Shown: positions 44,701-53,586, counted from the stretch's first letter. The stretch: 64,000 nt of DNA from an uncultured Bacteroidales bacterium (GCA_903911085.1 CAIWCC010000079.1:1-64000); one strand, 5' to 3'. The notes: generated by a model from the letters alone, not told the origin. Program-made: numbers and translations.

Positions 44701-46689
44701 TTCAATGATGATTTAGATATTAGCATAAAAAACTTTAAGTTGGATGATATTTCTGGTGTTTTTGAGAAAGACACCAGTTTGATAAAAGGGAATGTAGATG
44801 GAAATGTATTGCTCAAAAGCGTAAATAATTCGTACGGAATTATTGCTGAAGCTACCATTAACAAATTGATTGTAAAGGATGTGACAATTGGTAATCTGAC
44901 ATTGAAAGCCAAAAATTCAACAAATCAGCAATTTGATGTCAATTTACTTCTTCACGGAACTGATAATAATCTGACAGCAAGCGGTTTTTACATCCCGAAT
45001 AATGGTGATAATTCCATTCATTTAAAAACTGATATTCAATCCTTAAATATGAAAACAGTGGAAGCATTTTCGATGGGACAAATTTCCAAATCATCGGGAA
45101 TTCTTACTGGAAGTTTTTTAATTTCAGGAAAAACATCTGCACCTGAACTCACTGGGCAACTTACATTTAATGACGTGTTTATGACCCCAAGTTATATAAA
45201 TAACCGCATTGAATTAAAACATGAATCCATCCAAATGAAATCCGATGGGGTTTATTTCAATAAGTTTACTGTATTGGATTCCAAAAAAAATGCTGCGATA
45301 CTTGATGGAGCTGTTCACATGAAACAATTCTCCGATTTTGTTTTTGCATTGCACGCCACTACAAATGATTTTTTATTGTTTAAGACAACTTGGAAGGACA
45401 ATAAAGAATTTTATGGGCGAATGATAATTGATAGTAAAATTGATATCACTGGTCCAATGGCAATGCCTCATATCAATGCAAAAGTGAAAATGAAAAAAGG
45501 TTCGAACTTTACATTTGCAGTTCCCGATGATGAATTGACGACTGATAAAGGTGAAAATGTTGTTCAGTTTGAAGATAAAATACAACAAAATACGATTTTA
45601 AACAGCAACGATAAAAAAACAATTCCGAAATTTGGCTTTACAGGTTTTGATTTAACTTCAATTATTGAAGTGGATAAAGAAGCAACTTTAAAATTATTAA
45701 TGGATCCAACATCTTCCGATTCGCTTGTAGTTAAAGGCCAAGCAGCGCTAAGTTTCAGCATTGACAGAAGTGGAAAAATGAGTCTGACCGGTGCATACAA
45801 TCTGAATGAAGGCAGTTATCTGATTTCGATGGAGCAGGTTATAAAGCGTAAATTTGATATTATTCCTGGAAGTACAATCATTTGGAATGGAGATCCATTG
45901 GATGCAAATATTTCTATAAATGCAACTTATGACCTTCGTGCAGCCCCATATGATTTGGTGGCCAATCAGATGGATGGATTAAGCGATAAAGAAAAGGCTG
46001 GATATAAACAACTTTATTCGTTTCAAGTGCTGTTGAAACTGAGAGGCGCCATTTTAAAGCCTGAAATCAGTTTTGAAATTCAGTTATTGCCCGAAGATAA
46101 AGGAATTTTGGGCGGAGCAGTGAATCAAAAACTAAATATACTGAATGAGGATCCGTCATCACTAAATAAGCAGGTTTTTGCTTTATTGATATTGGGACGA
46201 TTTGTGCAGGAAAACCCATTACAATCTGAATCTGGCGGCACTTCCACATTTATTCGTTCTACAGTAAGTAATTTTTTGTCGACACAGCTTAATCAGCTGA
46301 CATCTAAGTTTGTACCTGGAGTAGAAATGAACTTTGATATCAAATCGTACGACGATTATCAATCTGGAACTGCTCAGGGGCGAACTCAAGTGGGAATTGG
46401 TTTAAAGAAACAACTTTTTAACGAACGGCTTTCGGTTCTGGTTGGTGGAAATGTAGATGTGGAAGGTGCTGCTGCCAAACAAAATTCGGCGAGCAATTTA
46501 ACTGGCGATGTTACTGTTGAATACAAACTCACTAAAGATGGTCGGTTTCTGCTAAAAGGATTCCGACATAATCAATACGAAGGAGCCATTGAAGGGCAAT
46601 TGATTGAAACAGGAGCAGGTGTGGTTTATGTAAAGGATTTTAACAAGTGGAAAAATATAATGAAAAAGAAGAAGAGTTCTAACCGCTAA
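41734..46689 (+). CDS. TamB-domain translocation and assembly module protein
   Basis: A 1651-residue AsmA/TamB-like protein. It has one N-terminal membrane anchor (about 13-33), a very long repetitive beta-rich periplasmic region (a lipid-conducting beta-taco fold in relatives), and a C-terminal TamB/DUF490 domain (about 1250-1640, with DATISINATYDLRAAPYDLV and QLLPEDKGILGGAV). The family bridges inner and outer membranes and is linked to phospholipid transport and outer-membrane assembly. It is followed after 27 bases by a BamA/TamA-like protein, the usual TamB partner. Complete. Confidence 0.93.
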   Translation: MNKALSILKRTLKTILWVIVVFVFLFLSVAGIIQIPAIQAKIVLAATNFVSSKTHTRVEIKKVSISFPKSLVIEGLFLDDLSKDTLIYAGKAKVNVVFKDLLFNKICINNIELEDLKLNVHNTKNDSLFNYNFLLIAFADTTNIDSIQSKTPSAWTFTLDQISLKNIQLRYNDEFGGMNLNASLEKLEMKLNEINFQKSIYAIDDLLVENLKANLLIIKSSQTIDVNSRSVLPTILANTIQINNSSVNFIDSINNQSVRTAIQRFELKKGTVNLQKEIVNADKIYLSESEILYKSTVSTSKNLPDSTIEIPVKFKNEWKVTVKEIDFNNNSMSFFVIGTPVFKNTFDYNHMYFSQLNLKATELYYCSDSTKVSVDEFNAIDCNNFAITRFETIFKMDNHSITVQNVKFNSTNSNLVGDASIQFKSLNLLTESLPNMILNVNIKKSGFSNSDILYFAPSLSKINFFKNKKNITNISGVIFGQLNNLKGKNVVITTANKTLLESDFSIVGLPNAETVYFVFPNMKLVSGKKDLQMIAGSDIPKSLKFPEDIELLIHFKGKLNSFETALEMNSTFGAAKLVATLDSMENFSANITTSDFDLGGLLENKAFGATTLAANIIGHGLDPKIMKAQIKANVSEIYLSNYNYHNLTIDGTASGKEFNGKVNLNDKNAVLDFDGLVNMTPNQERYKFQLNVQGVNLQNLNFTKNDIRLAMNANADLKGGTVDKINGFGAIYNLTLSHNNKKYVLDSVMTASVNQPNRSEMSLNSALIGLKYNGTLSPSLLPKTLTRFVNKFFPFSDKKIVKQNNDSIGFNFEIQLHNHPVLSEVLLPELKEFEPGIISGSFDSWKNELKMNALMKRIVYGSTEIDNLALDVLSDSTAINYKLSSSSISNSQVNFANFLFHGKLADNKISANLSSVDGLNKKLAISTETTKKNGNYKLVINPNNFFLMNNRWKIADDNYIEFGKPGFLIHHLFLNNAQSQMNIASVHDKFNDDLDISIKNFKLDDISGVFEKDTSLIKGNVDGNVLLKSVNNSYGIIAEATINKLIVKDVTIGNLTLKAKNSTNQQFDVNLLLHGTDNNLTASGFYIPNNGDNSIHLKTDIQSLNMKTVEAFSMGQISKSSGILTGSFLISGKTSAPELTGQLTFNDVFMTPSYINNRIELKHESIQMKSDGVYFNKFTVLDSKKNAAILDGAVHMKQFSDFVFALHATTNDFLLFKTTWKDNKEFYGRMIIDSKIDITGPMAMPHINAKVKMKKGSNFTFAVPDDELTTDKGENVVQFEDKIQQNTILNSNDKKTIPKFGFTGFDLTSIIEVDKEATLKLLMDPTSSDSLVVKGQAALSFSIDRSGKMSLTGAYNLNEGSYLISMEQVIKRKFDIIPGSTIIWNGDPLDANISINATYDLRAAPYDLVANQMDGLSDKEKAGYKQLYSFQVLLKLRGAILKPEISFEIQLLPEDKGILGGAVNQKLNILNEDPSSLNKQVFALLILGRFVQENPLQSESGGTSTFIRSTVSNFLSTQLNQLTSKFVPGVEMNFDIKSYDDYQSGTAQGRTQVGIGLKKQLFNERLSVLVGGNVDVEGAAAKQNSASNLTGDVTVEYKLTKDGRFLLKGFRHNQYEGAIEGQLIETGAGVVYVKDFNKWKNIMKKKKSSNR

Positions 46690-46716
46690 AGAAGGACAAT
46701 ATTTATTCGGAAAATT

Positions 46717-49050
46717 ATGAATACTTTGAAAAGAACAAAAAATATACAAAACAAAAGTAAGTCAGTACCTCTACATGGGCTAGGGGTTCTGTTTATTTGT
46801 TTTCTTCTCACCTCCTGTACCGCCACACACCATTTACAAAAATCTGAAAAACTTTATACGGGTGCGGATATAAAACTGGAAACAACTGATAAAGTAGACA
46901 AAAAATTTGTTATTTCTATAGTTGAAGCAGCTGTTCGTCCTATACCAAACAAAAGTTACCTTGGAATGCGACCACAAGTTATGATTTATCAGGCCGCTGG
47001 TGAAAATCCTAAATCATCGTTACAAAAATGGCTACAGAAAACTGGTGAAGCGCCTGTTTTAATAAGTGACGTAAAACCATCAGTAACGGCAGCAATTATC
47101 GATGCACAATTATTTAATATAGGACTTTTTAATAGTTATACCGAATATAAAATTGTAGAAAAAACTCACACAGCAAAAGTTATTTATACCAGTCATATCC
47201 CCAAAAGATATACCGTTAAGGCTTTGATATATGATATTTCCGATGATAGTATTAATCGCATAATTCTTTCCGACAAAGATAATTCGTTGATTAAAGAAGG
47301 CGAAAATTACAACCTAGAAACCTTGAAAAATGAACGCGAACGGATAGATAATGTATTGAAAAACAAAGGATATTTCTATTTTAATCCCGATTATATTCTA
47401 TTTAAAGCCGACACTTCATCTGTTGAAAAAACTATTAAATTTAAACTGTCACTGAAGAAAGATATGCCAAAGGAAGCGCATATTGTGTATCATATTTATA
47501 ATGTGTATATTAATCAGAATTATTCATTAGAAACCGTTACAAATACAACTTCAAAAGATACAATCATGTGTCAGAATGCTGTATTTATTGGCAATGATTC
47601 CGATATGAACATCCAGCCGAAAGTAATTGTGAGGTCGGTATATTTGCATAAAAATGATATTTATTTACGCCAAAATCATACCATAACGTTAAATCGTTTA
47701 ATGTCGATGGGAAATTTTAAATTTGTACAGATACAATTTGCTAATGCTGATACAGTGGCAGTTGGTTATTTGGATGCAATCATTTTAATGACACCCATGA
47801 CCAATTTTAGCTTTCGTGCCGAACTAGATATCGTTTCCAAATCGAACAATTATACTGGACCTCGCATCAATGTAAGTTTGCTCAACCGTAATGCTTTTAA
47901 AGGTGCTGAATTATTAAATTCCAGTTTGGCTGGATCTTTTGAAGCGCAGTTAAGCGGAGCCAATAAAAATTTATTTTCTTATTCGGTGAATCCTCAAGTT
48001 GAACTGACCTTTCCACGTTTTCTGGTGCCATTCAATGTGAAACCCACTAACAGTATTTATGTTCCTAAAACACGATTTTTGCTGTCGTATAATTTTATGA
48101 AACGAATGGATTATTTCGATATGAGTACTTTTCATTTTTTGTATGGTTTCAAATGGAAAGAGGACAACCTCAACGAGCATGAACTTAATCCAATTAGCGT
48201 AAGTTACTCTTCGCTAACCAATCAATCACCTGCATTTAATGCATTGTTGGCTACTAATCCTTTTTTGAAAAAAAGTTATGAGGAACAGTTTATTGCTGGT
48301 GGAAGCTATTCGTACACCTATAACGAACAAGTTATTGAAGGAAAAAAGATTCAGTACTTTTTCAATGCTAAAGTTGAAACAGCTGGTAATGCTTTTTCGT
48401 TAGTTAAATATTTAGCTGTCCAAAACGCCTCTCCTTCAAAAATTGCTGGTTCAATATATTCTCAATATGCAAGTATGAGTTTCGACGGTCGGGCGTATTT
48501 CAATTTCAATAATGAAGATAAAATGGCCCTACGTTTTTTTACGGGACTTGCCCAATCGTATGGAAATTCGTCAACTTTACCTTTTAGCAAACAATTTTTC
48601 AGCGGTGGTCCGAACAGTATCCGTGCATTTCAAATCAATTCACTCGGTCCGGGAACATATCAACAAACTACCGCTAATACTGGTTTTTTGCAACTTGGTG
48701 GAGATATAAAATTGGAAATGAATGCAGAATATCGTTTCGGTATTTATCGTTTTGTGAAAGGAGCTTTGTTTGTGGATGCTGGAAATGTTTGGTTACAAAA
48801 ATCGAATCCTGCCAATACTGGAAGCCCGTTTGCTTTCAATAGTTTTATCAATGAAGTGGCTGTAGGATCAGGAATTGGCTTACGTGTTGATGTTTCATTT
48901 TTTGTGCTTCGTTTCGATTTGGCAATGCCATTACGTAAGCCGTGGTTGCCCCAAAACGAACGCTGGGTTACCAATCAAATTAAATTTATTAACCCAACTT
49001 GGAGAAAAGAAAATTTGATTCTGAATATTGCTATCGGTTATCCATTTTGA
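46717..49050 (+). CDS. BamA/TamA-family outer-membrane lipoprotein
   Basis: A 777-residue Omp85-family barrel protein. It has a lipoprotein signal with LLTSC (Cys34), unusual for Omp85 but common in Bacteroidota TamA-like proteins. Repeated POTRA-like segments precede a C-terminal bacterial surface antigen barrel (about 400-777) with the family motif FFSGGPNSIRAFQINSLGPG (about 627-646). The sequence ends INPTWRKENLILNIAIGYPF, with a terminal Phe. Together with the TamB-domain protein it likely forms an outer-membrane assembly or lipid-transport unit. Confidence 0.93.
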   Translation: MNTLKRTKNIQNKSKSVPLHGLGVLFICFLLTSCTATHHLQKSEKLYTGADIKLETTDKVDKKFVISIVEAAVRPIPNKSYLGMRPQVMIYQAAGENPKSSLQKWLQKTGEAPVLISDVKPSVTAAIIDAQLFNIGLFNSYTEYKIVEKTHTAKVIYTSHIPKRYTVKALIYDISDDSINRIILSDKDNSLIKEGENYNLETLKNERERIDNVLKNKGYFYFNPDYILFKADTSSVEKTIKFKLSLKKDMPKEAHIVYHIYNVYINQNYSLETVTNTTSKDTIMCQNAVFIGNDSDMNIQPKVIVRSVYLHKNDIYLRQNHTITLNRLMSMGNFKFVQIQFANADTVAVGYLDAIILMTPMTNFSFRAELDIVSKSNNYTGPRINVSLLNRNAFKGAELLNSSLAGSFEAQLSGANKNLFSYSVNPQVELTFPRFLVPFNVKPTNSIYVPKTRFLLSYNFMKRMDYFDMSTFHFLYGFKWKEDNLNEHELNPISVSYSSLTNQSPAFNALLATNPFLKKSYEEQFIAGGSYSYTYNEQVIEGKKIQYFFNAKVETAGNAFSLVKYLAVQNASPSKIAGSIYSQYASMSFDGRAYFNFNNEDKMALRFFTGLAQSYGNSSTLPFSKQFFSGGPNSIRAFQINSLGPGTYQQTTANTGFLQLGGDIKLEMNAEYRFGIYRFVKGALFVDAGNVWLQKSNPANTGSPFAFNSFINEVAVGSGIGLRVDVSFFVLRFDLAMPLRKPWLPQNERWVTNQIKFINPTWRKENLILNIAIGYPF

Positions 49051-49128
49051 TCTTGTGTGTTTTTGCTGATATACAGTTTGTTATGCTGTAAATTGTGATT
49101 TTCTTGTGTATTGTAAAGATTTTAAACC

Positions 49129-49193
49129 AATGAATTTTGCAACTTATTGCGGGTATTTTGTAACACTTTTTGAAAACGAAAGTCGTATCTTTG
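49129..49193 (+). promoter_or_regulatory. Two-box stress promoter (member 4)
   Basis: Box 1 AATGAATTTTGCAACTT at 49129 (TGCAA at 49138). Box 2 TGTAA at 49159. TATCTTTG with TTTG at 49190. Spacings are exactly 21 and 31. It precedes the 125-aa ORF at 49319 with a leader of about 120 bases. Confidence 0.72.
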
Positions 49194-49318
49194 AATTTGA
49201 TTTAAACCCACAAAATATTTGGTTTTCAAACAAAATAGACTTTTAAAAATTCGGTAGTAACATATTTTGATTAACTACAGTTTGTCAGCTAAATTAATCA
49301 TGAAAAAGGAATAAAACG

Positions 49319-49696
49319 ATGAAAAACAATAAACAATTAAGCATTTGGATGGACTATTCTAATGCTTTATTAATGGAACTTTACAACCACATGATTATAT
49401 CGAAAAGAATTGCAGTAAAGTTCCCAGACAATAATAATCCAACAACAGCTAATCCATTTGTAACTATTTCAACCAAGGAGATGAAACATTTGCAAATGGA
49501 GTATTTTAATGAAATAAGCAATATTGTTGTCAACTATCAGGAAGTACTTTTGTTTGGACCTAGTGACGCTAAAAACGAATTGCTGACCCTACTGAAAGCT
49601 GACCGTCATTTTAAAAACATAATTTTCGAATTGGTTAATACTAGTAAAATGAAAGAATCTAAGATACATGATTTTGTGATTGAACATTTTAATTAA
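49319..49696 (+). CDS. eRF1/host-attachment-like domain protein
   Basis: A 125-residue cytoplasmic protein. The stretch LLFGPSDAKNELLTLLKADRHFKNI (about 78-102) resembles the third domain of eRF1/Pelota and the related host-attachment family, where FGPxxAKxEL is characteristic. Whether it binds ribosomes is unknown. It has its own two-box stress promoter, which suggests a stress-related role. The WMDYSNALLMEL opening also fits the family. Similar short versions are found in Bacteroidota. Confidence 0.68.
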   Translation: MKNNKQLSIWMDYSNALLMELYNHMIISKRIAVKFPDNNNPTTANPFVTISTKEMKHLQMEYFNEISNIVVNYQEVLLFGPSDAKNELLTLLKADRHFKNIIFELVNTSKMKESKIHDFVIEHFN

Positions 49697-50165
49697 ACAG
49701 TCAATAATAAGCTGGACTTGCCAGAACCAAACAAAGAAATAGCACGCGGATTACACTGATTAAGCGGATTAAAAACGGATTTTAAAATACTTCGTATTTT
49801 GATATTAAGACCAATCTTGCTTATTTTCGAACAAAAGGTTTAAACGCAAATTACACAAATTGTCGCAAATTAAGACTGCTAAACCAAAACAAAGAAATAG
49901 CACGCGGATTACACTGATTAAGCGGATTAAAAACGGATTTTTAAAATAATTCGTTTTTTGATATTAAGACCAATCTTGCTAATTTTCGAAACAAAAAGTT
50001 TAAACGCAAATTTCACAAATTGTCGCAAATTAAGACTGCTAAATATAGGATTTGTCGATCACTGTAATTGGCTGATATAATGACTTATATTTAAATATTA
50101 TACCACAAATACACCGATTTGAAAAATAAATTGCTAATAATAATTCTCACCAAAAAATAATTTTC
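49697..50165. other. Intergenic region with tandem duplication
   Basis: Most of this region (49725-50040) is two tandem copies of a 157-base unit. No ORF of substance is found. The rest (50041-50165) is AT-rich with no recognised element. Confidence 0.7.
49725..50040. repeat. 157-base direct tandem duplication
   Basis: Copy 1 begins at 49725 (AACCAAACAAAGAAATAG) and copy 2 at 49882 (AACCAAAACAAAGAAATAG), and both run to GACTGCTAAA. The two are about 95% alike, with small indels. Inside is the GGATTA-type sub-repeat (GCGGATTACACTGATTAAG, then CGGATTAAAAACGG) typical of dispersed Bacteroidota intergenic repeats. Confidence 0.9.
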
Positions 50166-50381
50166 ATGAAAATTACAGGTATTATAATAATGATGTTTGG
50201 ACTAGCATTAGCCCTTTTTACAACCGTAACCTTTTTTACCAAAGAAAAAATTGTAGATTTAGGAGTTCTCGAAGTTGTCCAAAAACATCCTCATAATATT
50301 AACTGGTCACCTTTTGCAGGTTTGGCGGTAATGGTCTTTGGTGCTTTTTTGATTTTGATGGCACGAAGGAAGAATTTCTGA
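50166..50381 (+). CDS. Small two-span membrane protein
   Basis: A 71-residue protein with two hydrophobic spans (about 3-24, GIIIMMFGLALALFTTVTFF, and about 48-66, FAGLAVMVFGAFLILMA) separated by a short polar loop (KEKIVDLGVLEVVQKHPHNI) and ending in RRKNF. It is likely an inner-membrane protein related to small Bacteroidota membrane proteins of unknown function. No convincing promoter is seen. Confidence 0.7.
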   Translation: MKITGIIIMMFGLALALFTTVTFFTKEKIVDLGVLEVVQKHPHNINWSPFAGLAVMVFGAFLILMARRKNF

Positions 50382-50437
50382 AATAGAAAATTGCAGCAAT
50401 AAAATAAAAAAAATACTGCAAATCATATAAAATTAAT

Positions 50438-50445
50438 TATCTTTG
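50438..50445 (+). promoter_or_regulatory. -7 promoter element for DUF5618 gene
   Basis: TATCTTTG is a perfect TAnnTTTG match, 25 bases before the ATG at 50470. No TTTG-type -33 element or two-box motif is seen at the right distance. Confidence 0.5.
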
Positions 50446-50469
50446 CACAATAATTATAGCCTAAATTAA

Positions 50470-50871
50470 ATGAGCATTGACGAACAAATACAAATTAAAA
50501 CTACCTATTATAACGAAGCAATTCGTTATATGGAAAATGCAAAAGAGGTTTTAAAAAAAGCTGGAAAAGAAGATCAATTTTACATTGATTCAAAATATGT
50601 AAAAATGGCAAGTGGAACAGCTTATAATGGCGTACTTTTGGCACTAGATGGCTATTTTATTTTAAAAGAAGCACCTAAGAAAAAAGGTAGAAAAGACATT
50701 GACTATTACCGTATGAATTTGGCAAAAGTTGATAAAAAGTTACTTAACTATCTGAATGAATCTTATGAAGCTCTTCATCTTTGCGGTTATTACGATGGAT
50801 CGAAAAGCGTAAAAGTAATTAGGGCTGGTTTTGATTATGCCTATACCATTATTGAGAAAATTAAACCGTAA
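50470..50871 (+). CDS. DUF5618 family protein
   Basis: A 133-residue helical cytoplasmic protein of the DUF5618 family of Bacteroidales. The pattern NAKEVLKKAGKEDQFYIDSKYVKMASGTAYNGVLLALDGYF (about 23-63) and PKKKGRKDIDYYRMNLAKVDKKLLNYL (about 73-99) is characteristic. The fold resembles four-helix HEPN-like or DUF86-type nucleic-acid-associated proteins, but no catalytic motif is visible. It has an own -7 element at 50438 and a terminator at 50964-50991. Confidence 0.78.
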   Translation: MSIDEQIQIKTTYYNEAIRYMENAKEVLKKAGKEDQFYIDSKYVKMASGTAYNGVLLALDGYFILKEAPKKKGRKDIDYYRMNLAKVDKKLLNYLNESYEALHLCGYYDGSKSVKVIRAGFDYAYTIIEKIKP

Positions 50872-50963
50872 AATATTAAAAATTACATAAAACGTCAATG
50901 ACCTATATTCATACAAGACTTGATTACTAAAAAACAGTTTTGAATATTGCACTTCTGAAAAGC

Positions 50964-50996
50964 AAAAGCCCGCTAAAATTAGCGGGCTTTTTTATC
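50964..50996. terminator. Bidirectional terminator
   Basis: A 12-base perfect GC-rich stem (50964-50975 with 50980-50991) with a 4-base loop, A-run before and T-run after. It sits between DUF5618 (plus) and the Mla genes (minus), so it can serve both. Confidence 0.92.
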
Positions 50997-51100
50997 GTTG
51001 TTATTATAGAGAACTGGTTTTCTGCGTTAAACTTTTTTCGTATTAAAGTTGTCTTGTCTTTGCTCTAATGTCTTTTATTATTTTAAACATTTTCCAAAAA

Positions 51101-51805
51101 TCATTTTTTTGACTTTTCTTTACTAGCTGCATCTTTTTTTGCCTTGCGGTCGAAATACCCTTTAAAAAGGAAATTGTGCTTTACAGCTGTCATGTTTTCG
51201 TCCAAACTTTTGGAACTTTTTCGTAAATTTACAATGGTTTTATTCAGATTTTCAGCAAGTGTGGAATCTTGAATTAAACGACCTAATGTTCCATTCCCAT
51301 TATTTATTTTTACCATTATTTGAGCCAATTGTTCGGTTATTACTTCCACATTGCCTGCTGTTACATTTAGGCTAGCCAAAATATCATCAGCCTCCAACGG
51401 TTCATTAGAATTCAGTTTTTGGCCTTTTTTTGCCAATGGTGCATCGGAACTTCTCTGTGAAATTACCAACAGTTTATCACCAATAAGTCCGTCAGAGCCA
51501 ATTGATACTTCACTGTCAGACCGAATAAATTGCCAAACATCATTTTTTATCAGCATGTCCACTTCTACAGTCGAATCGTTGATAATCTGGATATTGTCCA
51601 CAACTCCTACATTTATGCCAGAGAAACGAACATTGTTTCCAACTTGCAATCCGCTAACATTGTAAAACGTGGTGGTCAGTTTAAAAACTGGATTAAATAG
51701 GTTTTTTTGTTTCCCAATAATAAATATTGCAAGCAAAAATATTGCTGTACCTCCTGCTACAAAGAGTCCAAGACGAATTTTAAATTTTTGTGTATTTGTG
51801 TCCAT
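51101..51805 (-). CDS. MlaD-type MCE-domain lipid-binding protein
   Basis: A 234-residue protein with one N-terminal membrane span (about 12-30) and an MCE domain (about 38-120: LTTTFYNVSGLQVGNNVRFSGINVG). It belongs to the MlaD/Mce family that binds phospholipids between inner and outer membranes. The C-terminal part is a coiled coil ending in Lys-rich residues. It lies downstream of the ATPase gene in the minus-strand Mla-like operon, after a 73-base gap. Confidence 0.9.
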   Translation of the reverse strand: MDTNTQKFKIRLGLFVAGGTAIFLLAIFIIGKQKNLFNPVFKLTTTFYNVSGLQVGNNVRFSGINVGVVDNIQIINDSTVEVDMLIKNDVWQFIRSDSEVSIGSDGLIGDKLLVISQRSSDAPLAKKGQKLNSNEPLEADDILASLNVTAGNVEVITEQLAQIMVKINNGNGTLGRLIQDSTLAENLNKTIVNLRKSSKSLDENMTAVKHNFLFKGYFDRKAKKDAASKEKSKK

Positions 51806-51878
51806 GATTGGTTAATATGATTAGTTGATTTTATATCTTTATAGTTGTTTTCTAAGGCTTTAAACATAGATAAACGAA

Positions 51879-52661
51879 TCATTTAAAGAACGATTTAATA
51901 ACATTGTCGGTCGATTTTTCGTAATTTTCAATATTCCCATCGGCATAAATCTGACCGTTTTGTAACATAATTAGTCGATTGGCAGTAGCACGGGCACATT
52001 CTATATCGTGCGTTATTATAATGGACGAAGTTTTATATTTCTTTTGAATATCATTAATCAGAATGCTTATTTCGTCGGAAGTCACAGGGTCGAGCCCAGT
52101 TGTAGGTTCATCGTAAAGTATTATTTTTGGATCAATAATAATGGTTCGTGCCAGGCTGATTCGCTTTCGCATTCCTCCCGAAAGTTGCGATGGCATTTTG
52201 TATAGTGCATCCCTCAATCCTACATTTTCCAACGTTTCCTCAATCTTGGCATCTCGTTCCTTTTTTGTTAAATTTGCTTTCAGTCTGATCAATGGAAATT
52301 CAAGGTTTTCTTTTACCGTCATCGAATCATACAATGCACCGCTCTGAAACAAAAACCCAATTTCTTGTCGCACTTCACCCAACTCTTTCATTGTTAATGC
52401 AGTTACATTGTGATGAAATACTTTTATAGTACCGCTATCCGATTTTAACAAGCCAACTATACATTTTATCAATACCGATTTTCCGCTTCCCGATTTTCCA
52501 AGTACAACTAAATTCTCACCATTGAACAGTTTCAACGAAATATCTTTCAAAACTTGTTGAACGCCAAATGATTTACATAGTTTTGTAATTTCAATAATTG
52601 GATCGTTGGTGTTTATAGCAATCGCATTTTCGTCTGGCAATTCTGGTTTTTCTGTCTTCAT
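51879..52661 (-). CDS. Mla-type ABC transporter ATP-binding protein
   Basis: A 260-residue ABC ATPase. Walker A is GKSGSGKS, the Q-loop follows in FLFQSGALYDSMTVKENLEFP, the signature is LSGGMRKR, and Walker B is IILYDEPTTGLDPVT. The SGALYDSMTVxEN pattern identifies the MlaF subclass that powers phospholipid transport. The start ATG overlaps the stop of the permease gene by four bases (ATGA), so the two are coupled. Confidence 0.93.
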   Translation of the reverse strand: MKTEKPELPDENAIAINTNDPIIEITKLCKSFGVQQVLKDISLKLFNGENLVVLGKSGSGKSVLIKCIVGLLKSDSGTIKVFHHNVTALTMKELGEVRQEIGFLFQSGALYDSMTVKENLEFPLIRLKANLTKKERDAKIEETLENVGLRDALYKMPSQLSGGMRKRISLARTIIIDPKIILYDEPTTGLDPVTSDEISILINDIQKKYKTSSIIITHDIECARATANRLIMLQNGQIYADGNIENYEKSTDNVIKSFFK

Positions 52662-53500
52662 AATACAAGCATATCAGTAATTTGAACCGCTATCATATCT
52701 ACAATCAGCACCAGCAATGAGGCCAATACAACGGCTGAATTTGCCGCTTTCCCTACACTTTCGGTTCCGCGTCCGGCATTATATCCTTTGTAAGTGCCTA
52801 CCAATCCGATAACAGCACCAAAGAAAAACGTTTTTATAATGGCTGGAATTAAATCAATAAAAATTACATGGCTAAATGCCTGCGAAAAAAATAAAGTTAA
52901 TGTTACATCGCCTTTTAAGTTTGCTCCCATCCAACTTCCTATTATGCCCAATGCATCGGCATAAAGAACTAAAAGTGGTATCATTAAAGTTGCCGCTAAA
53001 ACTCGTGGAACAACCAAGTATCGCATAGGATGTGTGGAAGAGACTTCCATTGCTTCAATTTGTTCGGTTACTTTCATCGAACCAAGTTCGGCGCCCATAC
53101 CCGAAGCAATTTTTCCCGCACAAATAAGTGCAGTAATTACTGGACCCATTTCACGTATCAACGAAATAGCCACCATGCCTGGAAGCATAGTTACTGCTCC
53201 GAAATTTACCAAAACAGGTCGTGATTGTATGGTCAGAACATAGCCCATAATGGTACCAGTAACTGTAATGAGTGGCAACGATTTGTATCCGATTTTAAAA
53301 CACTGATAAAGAAATTCACGTATTTCAAATTTTCTAGAAAATGTTTCTTTGATAAAACGGGCAATAAATAGAAGAACATCGGCAATGTCTGTTAGAAAAT
53401 TGTTTGCAATTTCTGTTTTTTCTATCGTTCTCTCACTCAGATTAATTGTGTGATGAATAACAATATCTTTTGCTTTTAAAACAGGTAAAATGATTTTCAT
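52658..53500 (-). CDS. MlaE-family ABC transporter permease
   Basis: A 280-residue permease of the MlaE family with about five to six membrane spans. The conserved IREMGPVITALICAGKIASGMGAELGSMKVTEQIEAMEV segment (positions about 114-152) is diagnostic of the EQxxAL/MlaE class. With the ATPase and the MCE protein it forms a phospholipid-transport complex of the inner membrane, helping maintain outer-membrane lipid asymmetry. It is preceded by a two-box stress promoter on the minus strand (53522-53586), a notable regulatory input. MlaB, MlaC and MlaA homologues are not seen here. Confidence 0.93.
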   Translation of the reverse strand: MKIILPVLKAKDIVIHHTINLSERTIEKTEIANNFLTDIADVLLFIARFIKETFSRKFEIREFLYQCFKIGYKSLPLITVTGTIMGYVLTIQSRPVLVNFGAVTMLPGMVAISLIREMGPVITALICAGKIASGMGAELGSMKVTEQIEAMEVSSTHPMRYLVVPRVLAATLMIPLLVLYADALGIIGSWMGANLKGDVTLTLFFSQAFSHVIFIDLIPAIIKTFFFGAVIGLVGTYKGYNAGRGTESVGKAANSAVVLASLLVLIVDMIAVQITDMLVL

Positions 53501-53521
53501 ATCACAATAATTAAATTACTG

Positions 53522-53586
53522 CAAATGTATAGGCATTTAATAATGAATGTATTACACAACTTTGAAAATAAGTTGTATAATTCACA
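53522..53586 (-). promoter_or_regulatory. Two-box stress promoter (member 5, minus strand)
   Basis: On the minus strand, box 1 TGTGAATTATACAACTT begins at 53586, box 2 TGTAA begins at 53556, and TACATTTG has its TTTG at 53525-53522. The distances are 21 (to the aligned box-1 position 53577) and 31. It precedes the Mla operon with a leader of about 15 bases. Confidence 0.75.
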
